A stretch of DNA of 64,000 nucleotides, from positions 1 through 64,000 of the forward strand of contig NZ_CABFMD010000031.1 in assembly GCF_901875555.1 (NCBI RefSeq), in the 5' to 3' direction. The DNA comes from Streptococcus parasanguinis. GTDB taxonomy: Bacteria; Bacillota; Bacilli; Lactobacillales; Streptococcaceae. The position numbers were made by a program, and so were the translations under genes. Below the pieces are notes generated by a model that saw only the letters and a program-made list of their open reading frames with translations, searched no databases and was not told the origin of the DNA. Below, in pieces: positions 23,163 to 32,736 of the stretch; the first letter of the stretch is position 1; every line of letters starts with the position of its first letter.

Positions 23163-26100
23163 ATGAAAAAGAAAACAATGGTTTCCATTGTCGCATCGAG
23201 CTTACTGATCGCGCCAATGGTTTTGCACCAAGTAGCAGCAGCAGATGAGCAGACAGAAGAGTTAGCTTCATCGACAGAAGTGGTCCATGCTCCATCTACT
23301 GAAGCAACACCGACAGCACGTGACACAGGTACTAGCTCTAGTGAAGAAGGAGCAAGCTTGAGTGAGGCATCGCTGGATCGGGTGGCAGGTGCCAATCAAG
23401 TAGCTCCTACATCAGTGGAACTTTCAAGACAAAGTGGTCCAACTGTCCCAGTAGCAACTCCAGCAGTAACAAACAGGGAAGCTGCACCTCAATCCACCCC
23501 TACTTCAGAAGCACCGGCAACAAGTCAGGATTTGGCAAAGGTCACAGGTTCGACCCTTGCAGCGGATCAGACCTCTAAAGAGTTGACAGTGCAAGATGCT
23601 GTTAATGGCTTGCTTCAATGGGCAGCAACGGATCCAAACCAATTAGGCCAAAGCCAAGCAGATCGGGAACGCTTTGCCAGGAGTTTAGGTTTGATTGAAA
23701 CATCAGAAGATCTGACTCGTAAGGTCAGTCAGCCAGAATTGGCCAAGATGTACGAAACAGCTAAGAAACTCTATGATGCTTATCGAGCTGAAAAGAAAAG
23801 TCCGCTCTTTCTAAATGGTCGGGCCCAGCCTATTTTCCCTTATACAACGGGTGAAAAAGCTGATGAAGACTACAAATATGAGGACAGCCAAATTGTCCGC
23901 TTCCCAGTCTATGTTGAAACGGACTACGACACCGATGCCGACGGCAAGCCAGACTTGGTCAAAGCCATTGTGCAATTGCCAAAAGCAGTCGCGCAAGGTG
24001 ACTTTAAGGCAGCGACCATTCTCGAAGCGCGTCCCTATGTGGCTGGAACCTTGGATGAAAACTATGTGACCCTTGAAAAATTGGGCTTGCCGACAGATGG
24101 TTCCTACGATATGAAGAAGCTGCGGGAGCAACCGGCTAAACGCCAGGCAGTCGGCAGCTCTTCAACAGTTGAAGCAGCAAAGAAAGCCAAGGCTTCGGAT
24201 TGGTATTACTACAGTCCATATGAATACATTTATGACTACGAAGATCTCAACTGGTACGACTATTTCTTGGTCAGAGGCTATGCCTTTATCTCTAGTGCTG
24301 GGCTTGGTACCAAAGGGTCGGAAGGGTTTAACACGACAGGTTCTGATCTGGAAATCAATGCCTTCAAGAATATCATCGAGTGGGTCAATGGCAAGCGCAA
24401 GGCCTATACCGATAAGACCAGCAATATCGAAATCAAGGCAGACTGGGCAAGTGGCAATGTCGCAATGACCGGTCTATCTTGGGCTGGAACCACGACCTTT
24501 GGTGTGGCTGCGACAGGCGTAGAAGGTCTAAAAACCATCGTTCCAGCTGCTGGGATTGCCTCTTGGTATGATTATTTCAATAGCCAAGGGACCCAATTTG
24601 GCAATGCACCTTATAGTGATCTTTCCTGGCTCTCCCTCTACGTTAGCTCGCGTATGTTGGACCAAGACGATTGGGCAGGGATTTGGCAAAACTATTCCAA
24701 CTACATCAACCAATTGAACAAGGACCAGTACGCCCATGATCGCAACTACAGTGATGTCTGGAAGGAGCGGGATTATACCCTTTATCCGGAAAATCTCAAG
24801 ACCAGCGCCCTGATCGTCCATGGCTTGAATGATGACAATGTCAAAACCAAACACTTTGAACTCATGTACGATGCGCTCAAGAAAGCGGGCCAAGATGTCA
24901 AGCTCTATCTCCACCAAGGAGACCACGTCTATCCAGCAGCTATGTCTCGTGGCTATGGGATCACAGCCAAGGGCCAAGATTTCTATGACCTACTCAATAC
25001 CTGGCTGACCCATTACCTCTATGGTGTGGACAATCACGTCGAAAGTTTGCCAGCAGTTCTAGCTCAAAACAACTATGATCCAAGTACGTGGACCAGCTAT
25101 GATAACTGGAAGAGCAGTCAACGTCTCTTCATACATGCAAGCTCGAAACGACTAGAAGAAACCATTTCTAGTGATTATGCCGGAGCTGGTGTAGAAGTTG
25201 CCAAGCGTGACGAAACCGTGAGCCAAGGATCTTCAAAAGCCAACATGACCTTCGTATCGGAAGTGACAGAAGATACCACTATCAAAGGACACATCCCCGT
25301 TCATTTCAAGGCGGCTCTGGCCAAAGGTCAAGGAAAGAATTTCCAAATTAATGCTCTTCTGGTAGACGTGGCAGATCAAGACTTTGACGTGGTAGGAAAT
25401 GGAAGCGTCAAGCAAGATAAAACAGCAGATGCTTTCTGGATGGGAAGTAATTTAAGCAACCTATCTGTAGCAGAATACGAAACCATTAAGACAAAGTACA
25501 AGGTCATCGCAAAAGGCTGGATCAACCTGGCTAACCCTGAGTCTGGCTACGATTCAGCAAGCTCTCGCGCAAGCATCGAGCCTAAAGTAGGAGAATTCCA
25601 CGATTATACGGTCTATCTGCAACCAAATCTCTATACAGTTAAGAAAGGTCACAAGTTAGCTCTAGTCTTTAACACCTATGACCCATCTGATTTAACGGTG
25701 GAGCACCCATATGAAGTGACCTTCAAGACAGATTCTATCCAGGCTGCGATTCCAATTGTCGAAAAGACCCGCGCCCAAAAGGCAAGCTATCTACCAAGTG
25801 CAAGCGATACAGACTATGCAAACCTGCCAGAAGTTGAAGGATATGCTCTAGTAGCACCAGAAGTGCACTATATGGAAGAATACACCCTTCCAAACCCAGA
25901 ATACCTTGTCCAACCAAGTCGGACTGTTCCTGAAAAAGAAGAGCAGATGCAAACAGCATCATCTAGGCAAGAGAACCCTCACCTTGCTCTAGCTGTATCC
26001 TATGGGCCACGATTTGTTACCACGACTTCAGAACCAGTTGCAAAAGATTCTCAAGAAGTGATTCCTGCAGTAGAAGGAGGGCATGCGGACCATACGCTTC

Positions 26101-26201
26101 CACAAACAGGTAGCAAAGAACATGCTCTGGGTCTCTTAGGTCTGTTTACCCTGACAGCTTCTAGCCTCATCTTTTGGCGCAAGAAGAAAGTAGATGCCTA
26201 A
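23163..26201 (+). CDS. cell-wall anchored Xaa-Pro dipeptidyl-peptidase
   Basis: The 1012-residue protein has a signal peptide ending about residue 28 (VLHQVAAADE), a Ser/Thr/Glu/Ala-rich stalk to about 130, an S15 peptidase unit and a sorting signal LPQTGSKEHALG with membrane segment and RKKKVDA tail. The catalytic Ser439 sits in GLSWAGTTTF; Asp in HGLNDDNVK and His in HQGDHVYP complete the triad. A C-terminal jelly-roll domain (about 640-870) is typical of PepX. It releases X-Pro dipeptides from proline-rich host peptides outside the cell. Cytoplasmic PepX is the better-known form; this is the secreted version described in viridans streptococci. Confidence 0.92.
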   Translation: MKKKTMVSIVASSLLIAPMVLHQVAAADEQTEELASSTEVVHAPSTEATPTARDTGTSSSEEGASLSEASLDRVAGANQVAPTSVELSRQSGPTVPVATPAVTNREAAPQSTPTSEAPATSQDLAKVTGSTLAADQTSKELTVQDAVNGLLQWAATDPNQLGQSQADRERFARSLGLIETSEDLTRKVSQPELAKMYETAKKLYDAYRAEKKSPLFLNGRAQPIFPYTTGEKADEDYKYEDSQIVRFPVYVETDYDTDADGKPDLVKAIVQLPKAVAQGDFKAATILEARPYVAGTLDENYVTLEKLGLPTDGSYDMKKLREQPAKRQAVGSSSTVEAAKKAKASDWYYYSPYEYIYDYEDLNWYDYFLVRGYAFISSAGLGTKGSEGFNTTGSDLEINAFKNIIEWVNGKRKAYTDKTSNIEIKADWASGNVAMTGLSWAGTTTFGVAATGVEGLKTIVPAAGIASWYDYFNSQGTQFGNAPYSDLSWLSLYVSSRMLDQDDWAGIWQNYSNYINQLNKDQYAHDRNYSDVWKERDYTLYPENLKTSALIVHGLNDDNVKTKHFELMYDALKKAGQDVKLYLHQGDHVYPAAMSRGYGITAKGQDFYDLLNTWLTHYLYGVDNHVESLPAVLAQNNYDPSTWTSYDNWKSSQRLFIHASSKRLEETISSDYAGAGVEVAKRDETVSQGSSKANMTFVSEVTEDTTIKGHIPVHFKAALAKGQGKNFQINALLVDVADQDFDVVGNGSVKQDKTADAFWMGSNLSNLSVAEYETIKTKYKVIAKGWINLANPESGYDSASSRASIEPKVGEFHDYTVYLQPNLYTVKKGHKLALVFNTYDPSDLTVEHPYEVTFKTDSIQAAIPIVEKTRAQKASYLPSASDTDYANLPEVEGYALVAPEVHYMEEYTLPNPEYLVQPSRTVPEKEEQMQTASSRQENPHLALAVSYGPRFVTTTSEPVAKDSQEVIPAVEGGHADHTLPQTGSKEHALGLLGLFTLTASSLIFWRKKKVDA

Positions 26202-26298
26202 GGAGTCCCCGTAGCAAATATTTCTAAAATGGCATCATTTAGTGTAAAATAAAAGTAGAAATGCAGAATCAGTAGTCACTACTGAAAAAGGAGGAAAT

Positions 26299-26613
26299 AT
26301 GGCACACGTAATCACAGATGCAACGTTTGAACAAGAAACAAGCCAAGGCCTTGTCCTGATTGACTTTTGGGCAACTTGGTGTGGTCCATGCCGCATGCAA
26401 GCTCCAATCTTGGATCAGTTGGCAGAAGAAGTACATGAAGATGATTTGAAAATCTGCAAGATGGATGTCGATGAAAATCCAAACACAGCCCGTCAATTCG
26501 GTATCATGTCGATCCCAACTCTTCTCTTTAAAAAAGATGGGCAAGTTGTCAAACAAGTGGCTGGAGTTCATACAAAAGCCCAATTGAAAGCAATCATTGC
26601 AGAATTGAGCTAA
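26299..26613 (+). CDS. trxA: thioredoxin
   Basis: The 104-residue protein has the redox motif WCGPC (residues 27-31) in IDFWATWCGPCRMQAP, the cis-proline loop SIPTLLFKKDGQ and the normal single-domain length. It keeps cytoplasmic protein thiols reduced. A strong AAAGGAGG RBS precedes the ATG. It is a single-gene unit with its own terminator. Confidence 0.95.
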   Translation: MAHVITDATFEQETSQGLVLIDFWATWCGPCRMQAPILDQLAEEVHEDDLKICKMDVDENPNTARQFGIMSIPTLLFKKDGQVVKQVAGVHTKAQLKAIIAELS

Positions 26614-26620
26614 AAAGAAG

Positions 26621-26653
26621 ACTCGTTTTCCAAACTGGAAAACGAGTTTTTTT
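26621..26653 (+). terminator. intrinsic terminator of trxA
   Basis: ACTCGTTTTCCA/TGGAAAACGAGT stem and seven Ts. Confidence 0.92.
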
Positions 26654-26754
26654 GATGGTGTGATTTTCTTTAAAATAAAGGCAGCAAACATTGACAGCGC
26701 TTTCTTATAATGCTAAAATGAAGCTGTGTTTCCTATAAAATTTTTACAGAAAAA

Positions 26755-26787
26755 ATTCTCCTAGGAATATGTTGATCCTAGGAGAAA
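26755..26787. terminator. intrinsic terminator of the alpha-amylase gene
   Basis: Arms TTCTCCTAGGA and TCCTAGGAGAA with A/T-runs at both sides, just after the minus-strand stop. It can act in both directions. Confidence 0.85.
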
Positions 26788-26801
26788 ATCACATTTATTG
26801 G

Positions 26802-28283
26802 TTATTGGCCCTCTGTATCTTGGGCTACCCAGACACTGACGGAGCGCTCTGCCACTGGGAATTCGGCGCTACCGTCTTCTTGGACTTGAACAGTTTCGCT
26901 ACAATTTTCTAGGACATCATAGTAGGTGAGTCCTGCGTATGATGAGCCAATCTCCATGACTTTTGTAGCAGCTTGGTTATTGGAAATCAAGCAGGCGATT
27001 GGTGCTGATTCTTCTGTACCTGAACGTGTCCATCCGATGCAATTAGGATTATCGAAGTAGTCCGTTTGTTCCCCGTAGGCCAGATCTTTACGAACCCATA
27101 AGAGGCGATCGAGAACCTCTTGGAAACTTTCTTGCGCAAATTTACCCTCGATACCGTAGTAGTCTCCATAGAAGACACAAGGCAAACCAGCTTCTCGAAG
27201 TAAGATCAAGGCATAGGATGCAGGCTTAAACCATTCTTCAATGGTAGATTCCAAGGCTTGCCCTCGTTGGGTATCATGGTTGTCCACAAAGGTTACGGCC
27301 TCTTCAGGATGATTCAGGACTAGTGTTCCGTCAAAAATAGTTTGAAGGTCGAAATTTTCACCTTCCTGACTAGCTCTGAAGAGATTTTGGTGGAGGGCCA
27401 CATCGATCAAGTCGTATAAGTAGTCAATGCTTTCCAAGTATTCATCGTTGGTCTCTTTATCCCCATTCCAAAACTCGCCAAAGACGTAGAAATCTTCTCC
27501 ATATTTTTTGGTGATATTGTGGATGAAATTTTTCATAAAGAAGGAGTCAATGTGCTTGACTGCATCCAGACGGAAGCCTTCTACACCAGTCGTTTCGATA
27601 AACCATTCAGCCCATTGGTCGAGATTTTCTACAACTTCGGGATGTTTGAAATCGATATCGGCGTACATGAGGTAATCGTAGTTACCGTTTTCCTTGTCTA
27701 CCAGATCTCCTTGAGCCCAACCTTTGTTGTCCCCTTGGATTTGGTAGATCCCATTCTTATTGCGAGAAGCATCGTAGTCAGTACCGGTGAAATGGTACCA
27801 ATGCCAGTGGAAGTCATTATAGGCTCCATTTCGACCATCAAAGGTGAATTTAGTCCATCCTTGAATGGTGAAGGGTTCAGTGAGGATCTTGTTTCGATCC
27901 ATCGGATCGACCTCAACAACCTCGAATTCCTCTAAGCCATCAGCTGCAGCTTTATGGTTGAGAACGACATCGGCCATTGGTTGAATCCCAGCATCTTTGA
28001 GGGCTTGGATGGCTTGAAGATAATCTTTTTTGAAACCATATTTGGTGCGAACCGTTCCTTTTTGGTCAAACTCGCCCAAATCAAAGAGGTCATAGACCCC
28101 GTACCCAACGTCATTGTTAGAAGTAGCTTTAAAGGCAGGTGGCATCCAGACTTTACGAATGCCCAAGTCTGCTAAGTGTTGCGCATCTTCAGCAAGACGT
28201 GTCCAGTGGTTCCCATCAGCGGGCAAATACCACTCAAAATATTGCATTAAGGTTTGATTTTCCATTGTTATTTCTTCTTTCAT
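26802..28283 (-). CDS. intracellular alpha-amylase, GH13
   Basis: The 493-residue enzyme has no signal peptide, so it acts in the cytoplasm on imported or stored alpha-glucans. GH13 motifs: DVVLNHK (region I), EGFRLDAVKHI (II, nucleophile Asp), VFGEFWNGD (III, acid/base Glu) and FVDNHDTQ (IV). It opens MENQTLMQYFEWYLP, the usual start of the family (GH13_5). The first ATG (28283) is kept because AAGGA lies seven bases before it; ATG 28265 matches the usual family start and remains possible. A CAAACGTTTG palindrome upstream (28322-28331) may be a cre site. Confidence 0.92.
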   Translation of the reverse strand: MKEEITMENQTLMQYFEWYLPADGNHWTRLAEDAQHLADLGIRKVWMPPAFKATSNNDVGYGVYDLFDLGEFDQKGTVRTKYGFKKDYLQAIQALKDAGIQPMADVVLNHKAAADGLEEFEVVEVDPMDRNKILTEPFTIQGWTKFTFDGRNGAYNDFHWHWYHFTGTDYDASRNKNGIYQIQGDNKGWAQGDLVDKENGNYDYLMYADIDFKHPEVVENLDQWAEWFIETTGVEGFRLDAVKHIDSFFMKNFIHNITKKYGEDFYVFGEFWNGDKETNDEYLESIDYLYDLIDVALHQNLFRASQEGENFDLQTIFDGTLVLNHPEEAVTFVDNHDTQRGQALESTIEEWFKPASYALILLREAGLPCVFYGDYYGIEGKFAQESFQEVLDRLLWVRKDLAYGEQTDYFDNPNCIGWTRSGTEESAPIACLISNNQAATKVMEIGSSYAGLTYYDVLENCSETVQVQEDGSAEFPVAERSVSVWVAQDTEGQ

Positions 28284-28317
28284 GTGAATGTCCTTATTTT
28301 ACCAAAAATAGTTGGAT

Positions 28318-28336
28318 GGGACAAACGTTTGCGCTG
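28318..28336 (-). promoter_or_regulatory. candidate cre site upstream of the amylase gene
   Basis: GGACAAACGTTTGCGC around the palindrome CAAACGTTTG resembles CcpA operators. It lies 35-50 bases before the amylase start. Glucose repression of an amylase would make sense. Confidence 0.45.
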
Positions 28337-28486
28337 GAAGCAAGCCCTTTCTAGAAAAGAAATCGCATACATGAAAGAAGTGAAGTGAGAATATAAAAAG
28401 TAGGATTTTATCTACGTAGAAATATCAGCCCGATACATATATTTCTATCCATTCATTTAGTTAGATCATATCAAAGGAGGATTGGT

Positions 28487-30112
28487 TTGAAAGTGAAAAC
28501 CACCAATAGAGAGAGCATTGAAAAGATTTTTACTGAGGCTTTGGCTATTCCAAGCTTCACCAACACGGAGACCGAGAAAGGAATCGAAGCCTATCTGGAT
28601 CAACGGATTGCCCAAATCCTCTATTTTAAGGAACATCCGGACCACTTTGGGCGCTATCAGGTGCCACAGGATCACTTGCATCGGTCGGTCAATTGGGCCT
28701 TGGTCGATAAAGGCAAGAAAAAAACTCTTATCCTGTTTCACCACCATGATACAGTTGATCTTGAAGACTATGGACATTTGTCGGAAATCGCGCTCGATTC
28801 TGATAAAGTCGCAGTAGCCTTGAAAACACTGGATATGCGACCAGATATGCAGGCTGATATAGCATCTGGTCAATGGAAGTTTGGCAGGGGATCTTGCGAT
28901 ATGAAAGCAGCCCTAGCCCTGCAACTAGGGGTTCTGGAAGCCTATGCGGCGGATCCCTCAGGAGGTCAGGTCAATCTGCTCTATCTTTCTGTTGGAGACG
29001 AGGAATCCTATTCACGTGGGATGCGAGGAGCCCTAGGCTTACTCACAAATTTACAGGAAAAATTTGATCTGGACTATGTATTAGCAGTGGATTCAGAACC
29101 CTTTGAATCGGATCTAGAAAAAGAAAAAGTCCTTCACATTGGCACAGTCGGCAAACTCATGCCAGTCGTTGTGGCCCAAGGTGTCTTGTCCCATATGAAG
29201 GAGCCCCTTAAAGGGATCAATGCCTTGTCGCTCTTAGTAGCCATTGCAAGTCAGCTAGATCTTCATCCCGATCTGGCTGATCAGGCCTTGGGAGAAACGT
29301 CTCCCCTTCCTTCTTGGTCCTATCTTAGAGATTTGAAGGAGCAGTACGATGTATCGACCGTGCTTTATGCGGCTGGTTATTTTAGTGTTCTTCATTTGAA
29401 GAAAACACCCCAGGAGCTCCTACAGCGGATTGATGAGCTTAGTCAGGAGGCCTTGGATTCCTTTTACAAGAAGTATGAACACTTGCAGGATCAGGCTGGC
29501 CAAGACCATATGATTGCAAGGCCAAGAGTTATCACCTATCAAGAACTAGAGGAACGTTGCCAAGCTTTAGAGGGCTACCAAGCCTTTAGAGAAGCTTCTA
29601 ACCAAAAAGCGGAGCAAGATTTTCGTGATGGAACCAGCTACCAGAGCCTTGCGATCCAGCAAATCCAGAGACTCCTAGAGTTTCTAGGAGATAAGGATCC
29701 CTTGGTGGTCATTGGTTTTGCGCCCCCCTATTATCCTTCCATGAATTGCCGCTTTTTGGACAATACGGAACTAAAGATCGAGTCCCTGATCGCAGATTAC
29801 CGCCAGTATCTGGACAAAAGAGGCTATAGCTTGAAGGTCGAAGAATATTTTATGGGGATTAACGACACCAGCTATTGTGCCTTAGAAAAGGACGTAGCCT
29901 CTTATCAAGTCGTCCTAGATAGCCTCGCCACTCCGGCCCAAATTTATGATCTGGATCTGGATAAAATTGCTCGAATTCAGGTTCCAGCGATCAATCTCGG
30001 GCCCTGGGGCAAAGAATTGCATAAGCGAGGAGAGAGGGTCTACCAGGAAGATTTTTTGGCGACCATTCCAAACTATTTACTAGAATTGCTCTACCATTTC
30101 GATGATCTATAA
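28487..30112 (+). CDS. M20-family peptidase, RocB-like
   Basis: The 541-residue protein is a zinc hydrolase of the ArgE/DapE/ACY1 superfamily with the long RocB-type C-terminal part. Visible metal-site motifs: LILFHHHDTVD (His and Asp), GRGSCDMKAALAL (bridging Asp), VGDEESYSRG (Glu-Glu pair). RocB proteins are linked to arginine use but the exact substrate is unknown. The start is TTG 28487, six bases after AAAGGAGG; a GTG two codons on is possible. It is longer than simple M20 peptidases (about 400 residues), as is usual for RocB. Confidence 0.85.
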   Translation: MKVKTTNRESIEKIFTEALAIPSFTNTETEKGIEAYLDQRIAQILYFKEHPDHFGRYQVPQDHLHRSVNWALVDKGKKKTLILFHHHDTVDLEDYGHLSEIALDSDKVAVALKTLDMRPDMQADIASGQWKFGRGSCDMKAALALQLGVLEAYAADPSGGQVNLLYLSVGDEESYSRGMRGALGLLTNLQEKFDLDYVLAVDSEPFESDLEKEKVLHIGTVGKLMPVVVAQGVLSHMKEPLKGINALSLLVAIASQLDLHPDLADQALGETSPLPSWSYLRDLKEQYDVSTVLYAAGYFSVLHLKKTPQELLQRIDELSQEALDSFYKKYEHLQDQAGQDHMIARPRVITYQELEERCQALEGYQAFREASNQKAEQDFRDGTSYQSLAIQQIQRLLEFLGDKDPLVVIGFAPPYYPSMNCRFLDNTELKIESLIADYRQYLDKRGYSLKVEEYFMGINDTSYCALEKDVASYQVVLDSLATPAQIYDLDLDKIARIQVPAINLGPWGKELHKRGERVYQEDFLATIPNYLLELLYHFDDL

Positions 30113-30163
30113 TGACAATAGAAAACAAACACGATCCCAATGAGGATCGCACAAGGAGTTAGT

Positions 30164-30907
30164 ATGATTACATTTCACGGAGTAACAAAAGATTACGACG
30201 GGCATATTGCCCTCAACCACTTGGACCTGACCATCGAGGATGGACAAATTGTCGGACTGATTGGCCACAACGGAGCCGGAAAGTCCACAACCATCAAGAG
30301 CCTGGTCAGTGTCATCACCCCAACCACTGGGACGATTGAAGTGGACGGTCAGGACCTCTATAGCCATCGGCTTGCGATCAAAAAGAAGATCGGTTACGTG
30401 GCGGATTCGCCGGATCTTTTCTTGCGTCTCACAGCCAATGAATTCTGGGAGTTGGTTGCGACTTCTTATGATATGAGTCAAAAAGACTGTGATCAACGCT
30501 TGGAAGAGCTTCTTACGATCTTTGATTTTCAGAGCCACCGCTATGAAGTGATTGAATCCTTTTCACATGGGATGCGCCAGAAGGTCTTCGTCATTGCAGC
30601 CCTCTTGTCCGATCCAGATATCTGGGTCTTGGATGAACCGATGACCGGGTTGGACCCGCAGGCTTCTTACGATTTAAAACAAATGATGCGCCAACATGCG
30701 GATCGCGGAAAGACCGTTATTTTCTCTACCCACGTCTTAGAAGTGGCCGAACAACTCTGTGATAAAATTGCTATTCTGAAAAAGGGAAATCTCATTTTCT
30801 ATGGGACGATCGAGGAATTAAAGAGCCAACACCCAGACCAAAGTCTGGAAAGTATCTATCTCAGTTTAGCGGGGCGGAAGGAAGAAGGTGGCGATCATGC
30901 GTCTTAA
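30164..30907 (+). CDS. ABC transporter ATP-binding protein
   Basis: A 247-residue ATPase with Walker A GHNGAGKSTT, signature FSHGMRQK, Walker B IWVLDEPMTGLD and switch His in STHVLEVAEQ. It belongs to the ABC-2/multidrug group. ATG 30164 follows AAGGAG; the upstream ATG at 30140 lacks an RBS. The next gene, a large permease, overlaps its end by about ten bases, so the two form one transporter of unknown substrate. Confidence 0.9.
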   Translation: MITFHGVTKDYDGHIALNHLDLTIEDGQIVGLIGHNGAGKSTTIKSLVSVITPTTGTIEVDGQDLYSHRLAIKKKIGYVADSPDLFLRLTANEFWELVATSYDMSQKDCDQRLEELLTIFDFQSHRYEVIESFSHGMRQKVFVIAALLSDPDIWVLDEPMTGLDPQASYDLKQMMRQHADRGKTVIFSTHVLEVAEQLCDKIAILKKGNLIFYGTIEELKSQHPDQSLESIYLSLAGRKEEGGDHAS

Positions 30908-32543
30908 GATCATCCAACAGCTGGTCAATGTCAATATCATCTATGCCAGCCAGCCCGCTCAGATTGCCAGATTACGTGCCAAACAGGCCAAAAAACCGGA
31001 CGTCAAACTGAATGTTGCCCGCAAATCGGTGCTCAACTATCTCACTTTAGGTTTTTTCTATTTCGTCTTGTTTGGCTTGCTCTTTAGTGTCTATGATTTT
31101 GTCAACCAACCAGCTTTCTTTGTCAATATGGTGGCCCTCTTTTCCTTGATGACCATTTCCCAAGGCTTTATGAGTTTTTACAATGTCTTTTATGAAAGCA
31201 AGGACCTGCAGTTTTACCGGCCTTATGCCTTTTCAGATGCGGAAGTCATTGCAGGAAAGAGTATCTCGGTCATCCTGACCCTCCTTATGGCGATCCTTCC
31301 CTTGATCAGCTATTTTTTGATCCTTCCTGTGCAAGCAGGTGGTTTCAATCCATTAGGGATCCTGCTGGGAATCTTTTGTGCTTTGATTCTCTTAGCCGTT
31401 CTCTTTTTAGCGACGATCTTACTAGCTCATTTGATTACCAAGACTCTCTTTTTCAAAAAACACACGACTCTGGTCTCCAACATCATGATCGGTATCGGTT
31501 CCCTCCTCAGTCTGGGCGCCTATCTTTATTTGAACTTAGTCCAAACCCATCGGGTGGAAGTGTCGGGTGGAGCGGATATTCCCATTCTTTTTCCACCTTT
31601 TGTTGCCTTTCATCAGTTTATCCTCCATCCTTTTGATGGGGGAGCGATCCTTGGTATTCTGGGCTGGATCTCGGTGCTGTTGGTCTTGATCGGTCTTGTT
31701 CGCAAAATTGTCATCCCACAATTCTATGATGCAGCCCTTGCAGTTGCGACCAACCAAACCGTCAAAGAGCGCGTGAGAGCGATCCATGTGGGTCAGAAAG
31801 ACTCCTTTAGACGATTTGTCATTCAGTATCATCGCAGACTCTTGCTTGATGGTACCCTCATGGTGCAAGTCCTCTTGATGATGAGCATTCTGCCTTATAT
31901 TTTCTTACTTAGTGGAGCAGTAGGAGCATCCAAAAATATCGGAGGAATGAGTCCTTACTTGACGCCCCAGTACCTCGTCCCACTGGCTCTGGTTGCCTTC
32001 TTGATCGGTGTTTTCAATAGTTTTGGAGGCTTGACCAGTATCGGTATTTCCCTAGAGCGTGAAAATTTTGAGTACTTGAGATCCCTCCCTATTGATTTCA
32101 AGCGCTATCTCTTCATGAAGTTTTGGCTGCTCTATCTGGTGCAATCCATCCTTCCTGTCATTCTTCTGGTTGGTGTTTGTTTCTATTTTGGCGTGCATTC
32201 CTTGGCCATCCTTGCCATGTTGCTGATTTGGGTCGTAACCACCATACCAATCTGCATTCGAGACTATGTCAAAGATTTTCAAAATTTTAGCACCAATTGG
32301 ACCAATATCACAGAGTTGATGAGCCGTCATCGTGGGAATGCCGTCCTTCAATCTATTCTCTTGATTGTCTTTATCTTTGTGATGTTTCTCTTGATTATTG
32401 TCAGCTTCATTTGGACCTATCATTCCGTCAGCACCCCGCTGGCTGTGATCCTTTATAGTGTCCTGCTGCTAGTCGGAGTAGGAATCAGTTCTATCATCTA
32501 CCGCAAAAAAATCCGTACTCTCTACCAAGAGATCGGAGAATAA
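30897..32543 (+). CDS. ABC transporter permease (large ABC-2 type)
   Basis: A 548-residue membrane protein with about 12 hydrophobic segments in two sets of six, separated by a cytoplasmic region (TNQTVKERVRAIHVGQKDSF). It pairs with the preceding ATPase. ATG 30897 with AAGG eight bases before is chosen over GTG 30888. Function is probably export of an unknown compound or lipid-linked process; nothing in the neighbourhood narrows this. Confidence 0.85.
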   Translation: MRLKIIQQLVNVNIIYASQPAQIARLRAKQAKKPDVKLNVARKSVLNYLTLGFFYFVLFGLLFSVYDFVNQPAFFVNMVALFSLMTISQGFMSFYNVFYESKDLQFYRPYAFSDAEVIAGKSISVILTLLMAILPLISYFLILPVQAGGFNPLGILLGIFCALILLAVLFLATILLAHLITKTLFFKKHTTLVSNIMIGIGSLLSLGAYLYLNLVQTHRVEVSGGADIPILFPPFVAFHQFILHPFDGGAILGILGWISVLLVLIGLVRKIVIPQFYDAALAVATNQTVKERVRAIHVGQKDSFRRFVIQYHRRLLLDGTLMVQVLLMMSILPYIFLLSGAVGASKNIGGMSPYLTPQYLVPLALVAFLIGVFNSFGGLTSIGISLERENFEYLRSLPIDFKRYLFMKFWLLYLVQSILPVILLVGVCFYFGVHSLAILAMLLIWVVTTIPICIRDYVKDFQNFSTNWTNITELMSRHRGNAVLQSILLIVFIFVMFLLIIVSFIWTYHSVSTPLAVILYSVLLLVGVGISSIIYRKKIRTLYQEIGE

Positions 32544-32548
32544 AAAGA

Positions 32549-32722
32549 GAGAGTGGGACAGAAATCGGTCATTCGTTAGAATTCGATTTCGTCGTCCCAC
32601 CTCCGCACAGTTGAGTAGGGCTGTAAAAACTGATGAAATCAGCCTAGTAGAGCCCACTCAACCACTGCGTCTTGCTCGACAATCCAAAAACAAGAAGAGG
32701 CTAGGACTTTTGTCCCAGCCTC
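32549..32722 (+). repeat. 174-bp hairpin-rich dispersed repeat, copy 1
   Basis: The repeat has three hairpins: GTGGGAC...GTCCCAC, GAGTAGGGCT...AGCCCACTC and GAGGCTAGGAC...GTCCCAGCCTC with following T-run. A copy with about 90 percent identity is at 56145-56319. It stands between convergent genes and its last hairpin can terminate both. No coding sense. Streptococcal genomes carry many such intergenic repeats. Confidence 0.8.
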
Positions 32723-32728
32723 TTTTTA
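32697..32728. terminator. terminator hairpin at the repeat end
   Basis: GAGGCTAGGAC/GTCCCAGCCTC with TTTTT; converging ABC permease and DegV genes on either side. Confidence 0.75.
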
Positions 32729-32736
32729 GTGGTAAT

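Noticed and set aside
23150..23395. Minus-strand frame opposite the peptidase signal peptide and stalk
   Set aside because: Low-complexity shadow of the Ser/Thr/Ala-rich stalk of the real gene.
32469..32657. Short frames in the 174-bp repeats (also 56.1 kb)
   Set aside because: They run through hairpins and differ in frame between the copies. No evidence for translation.
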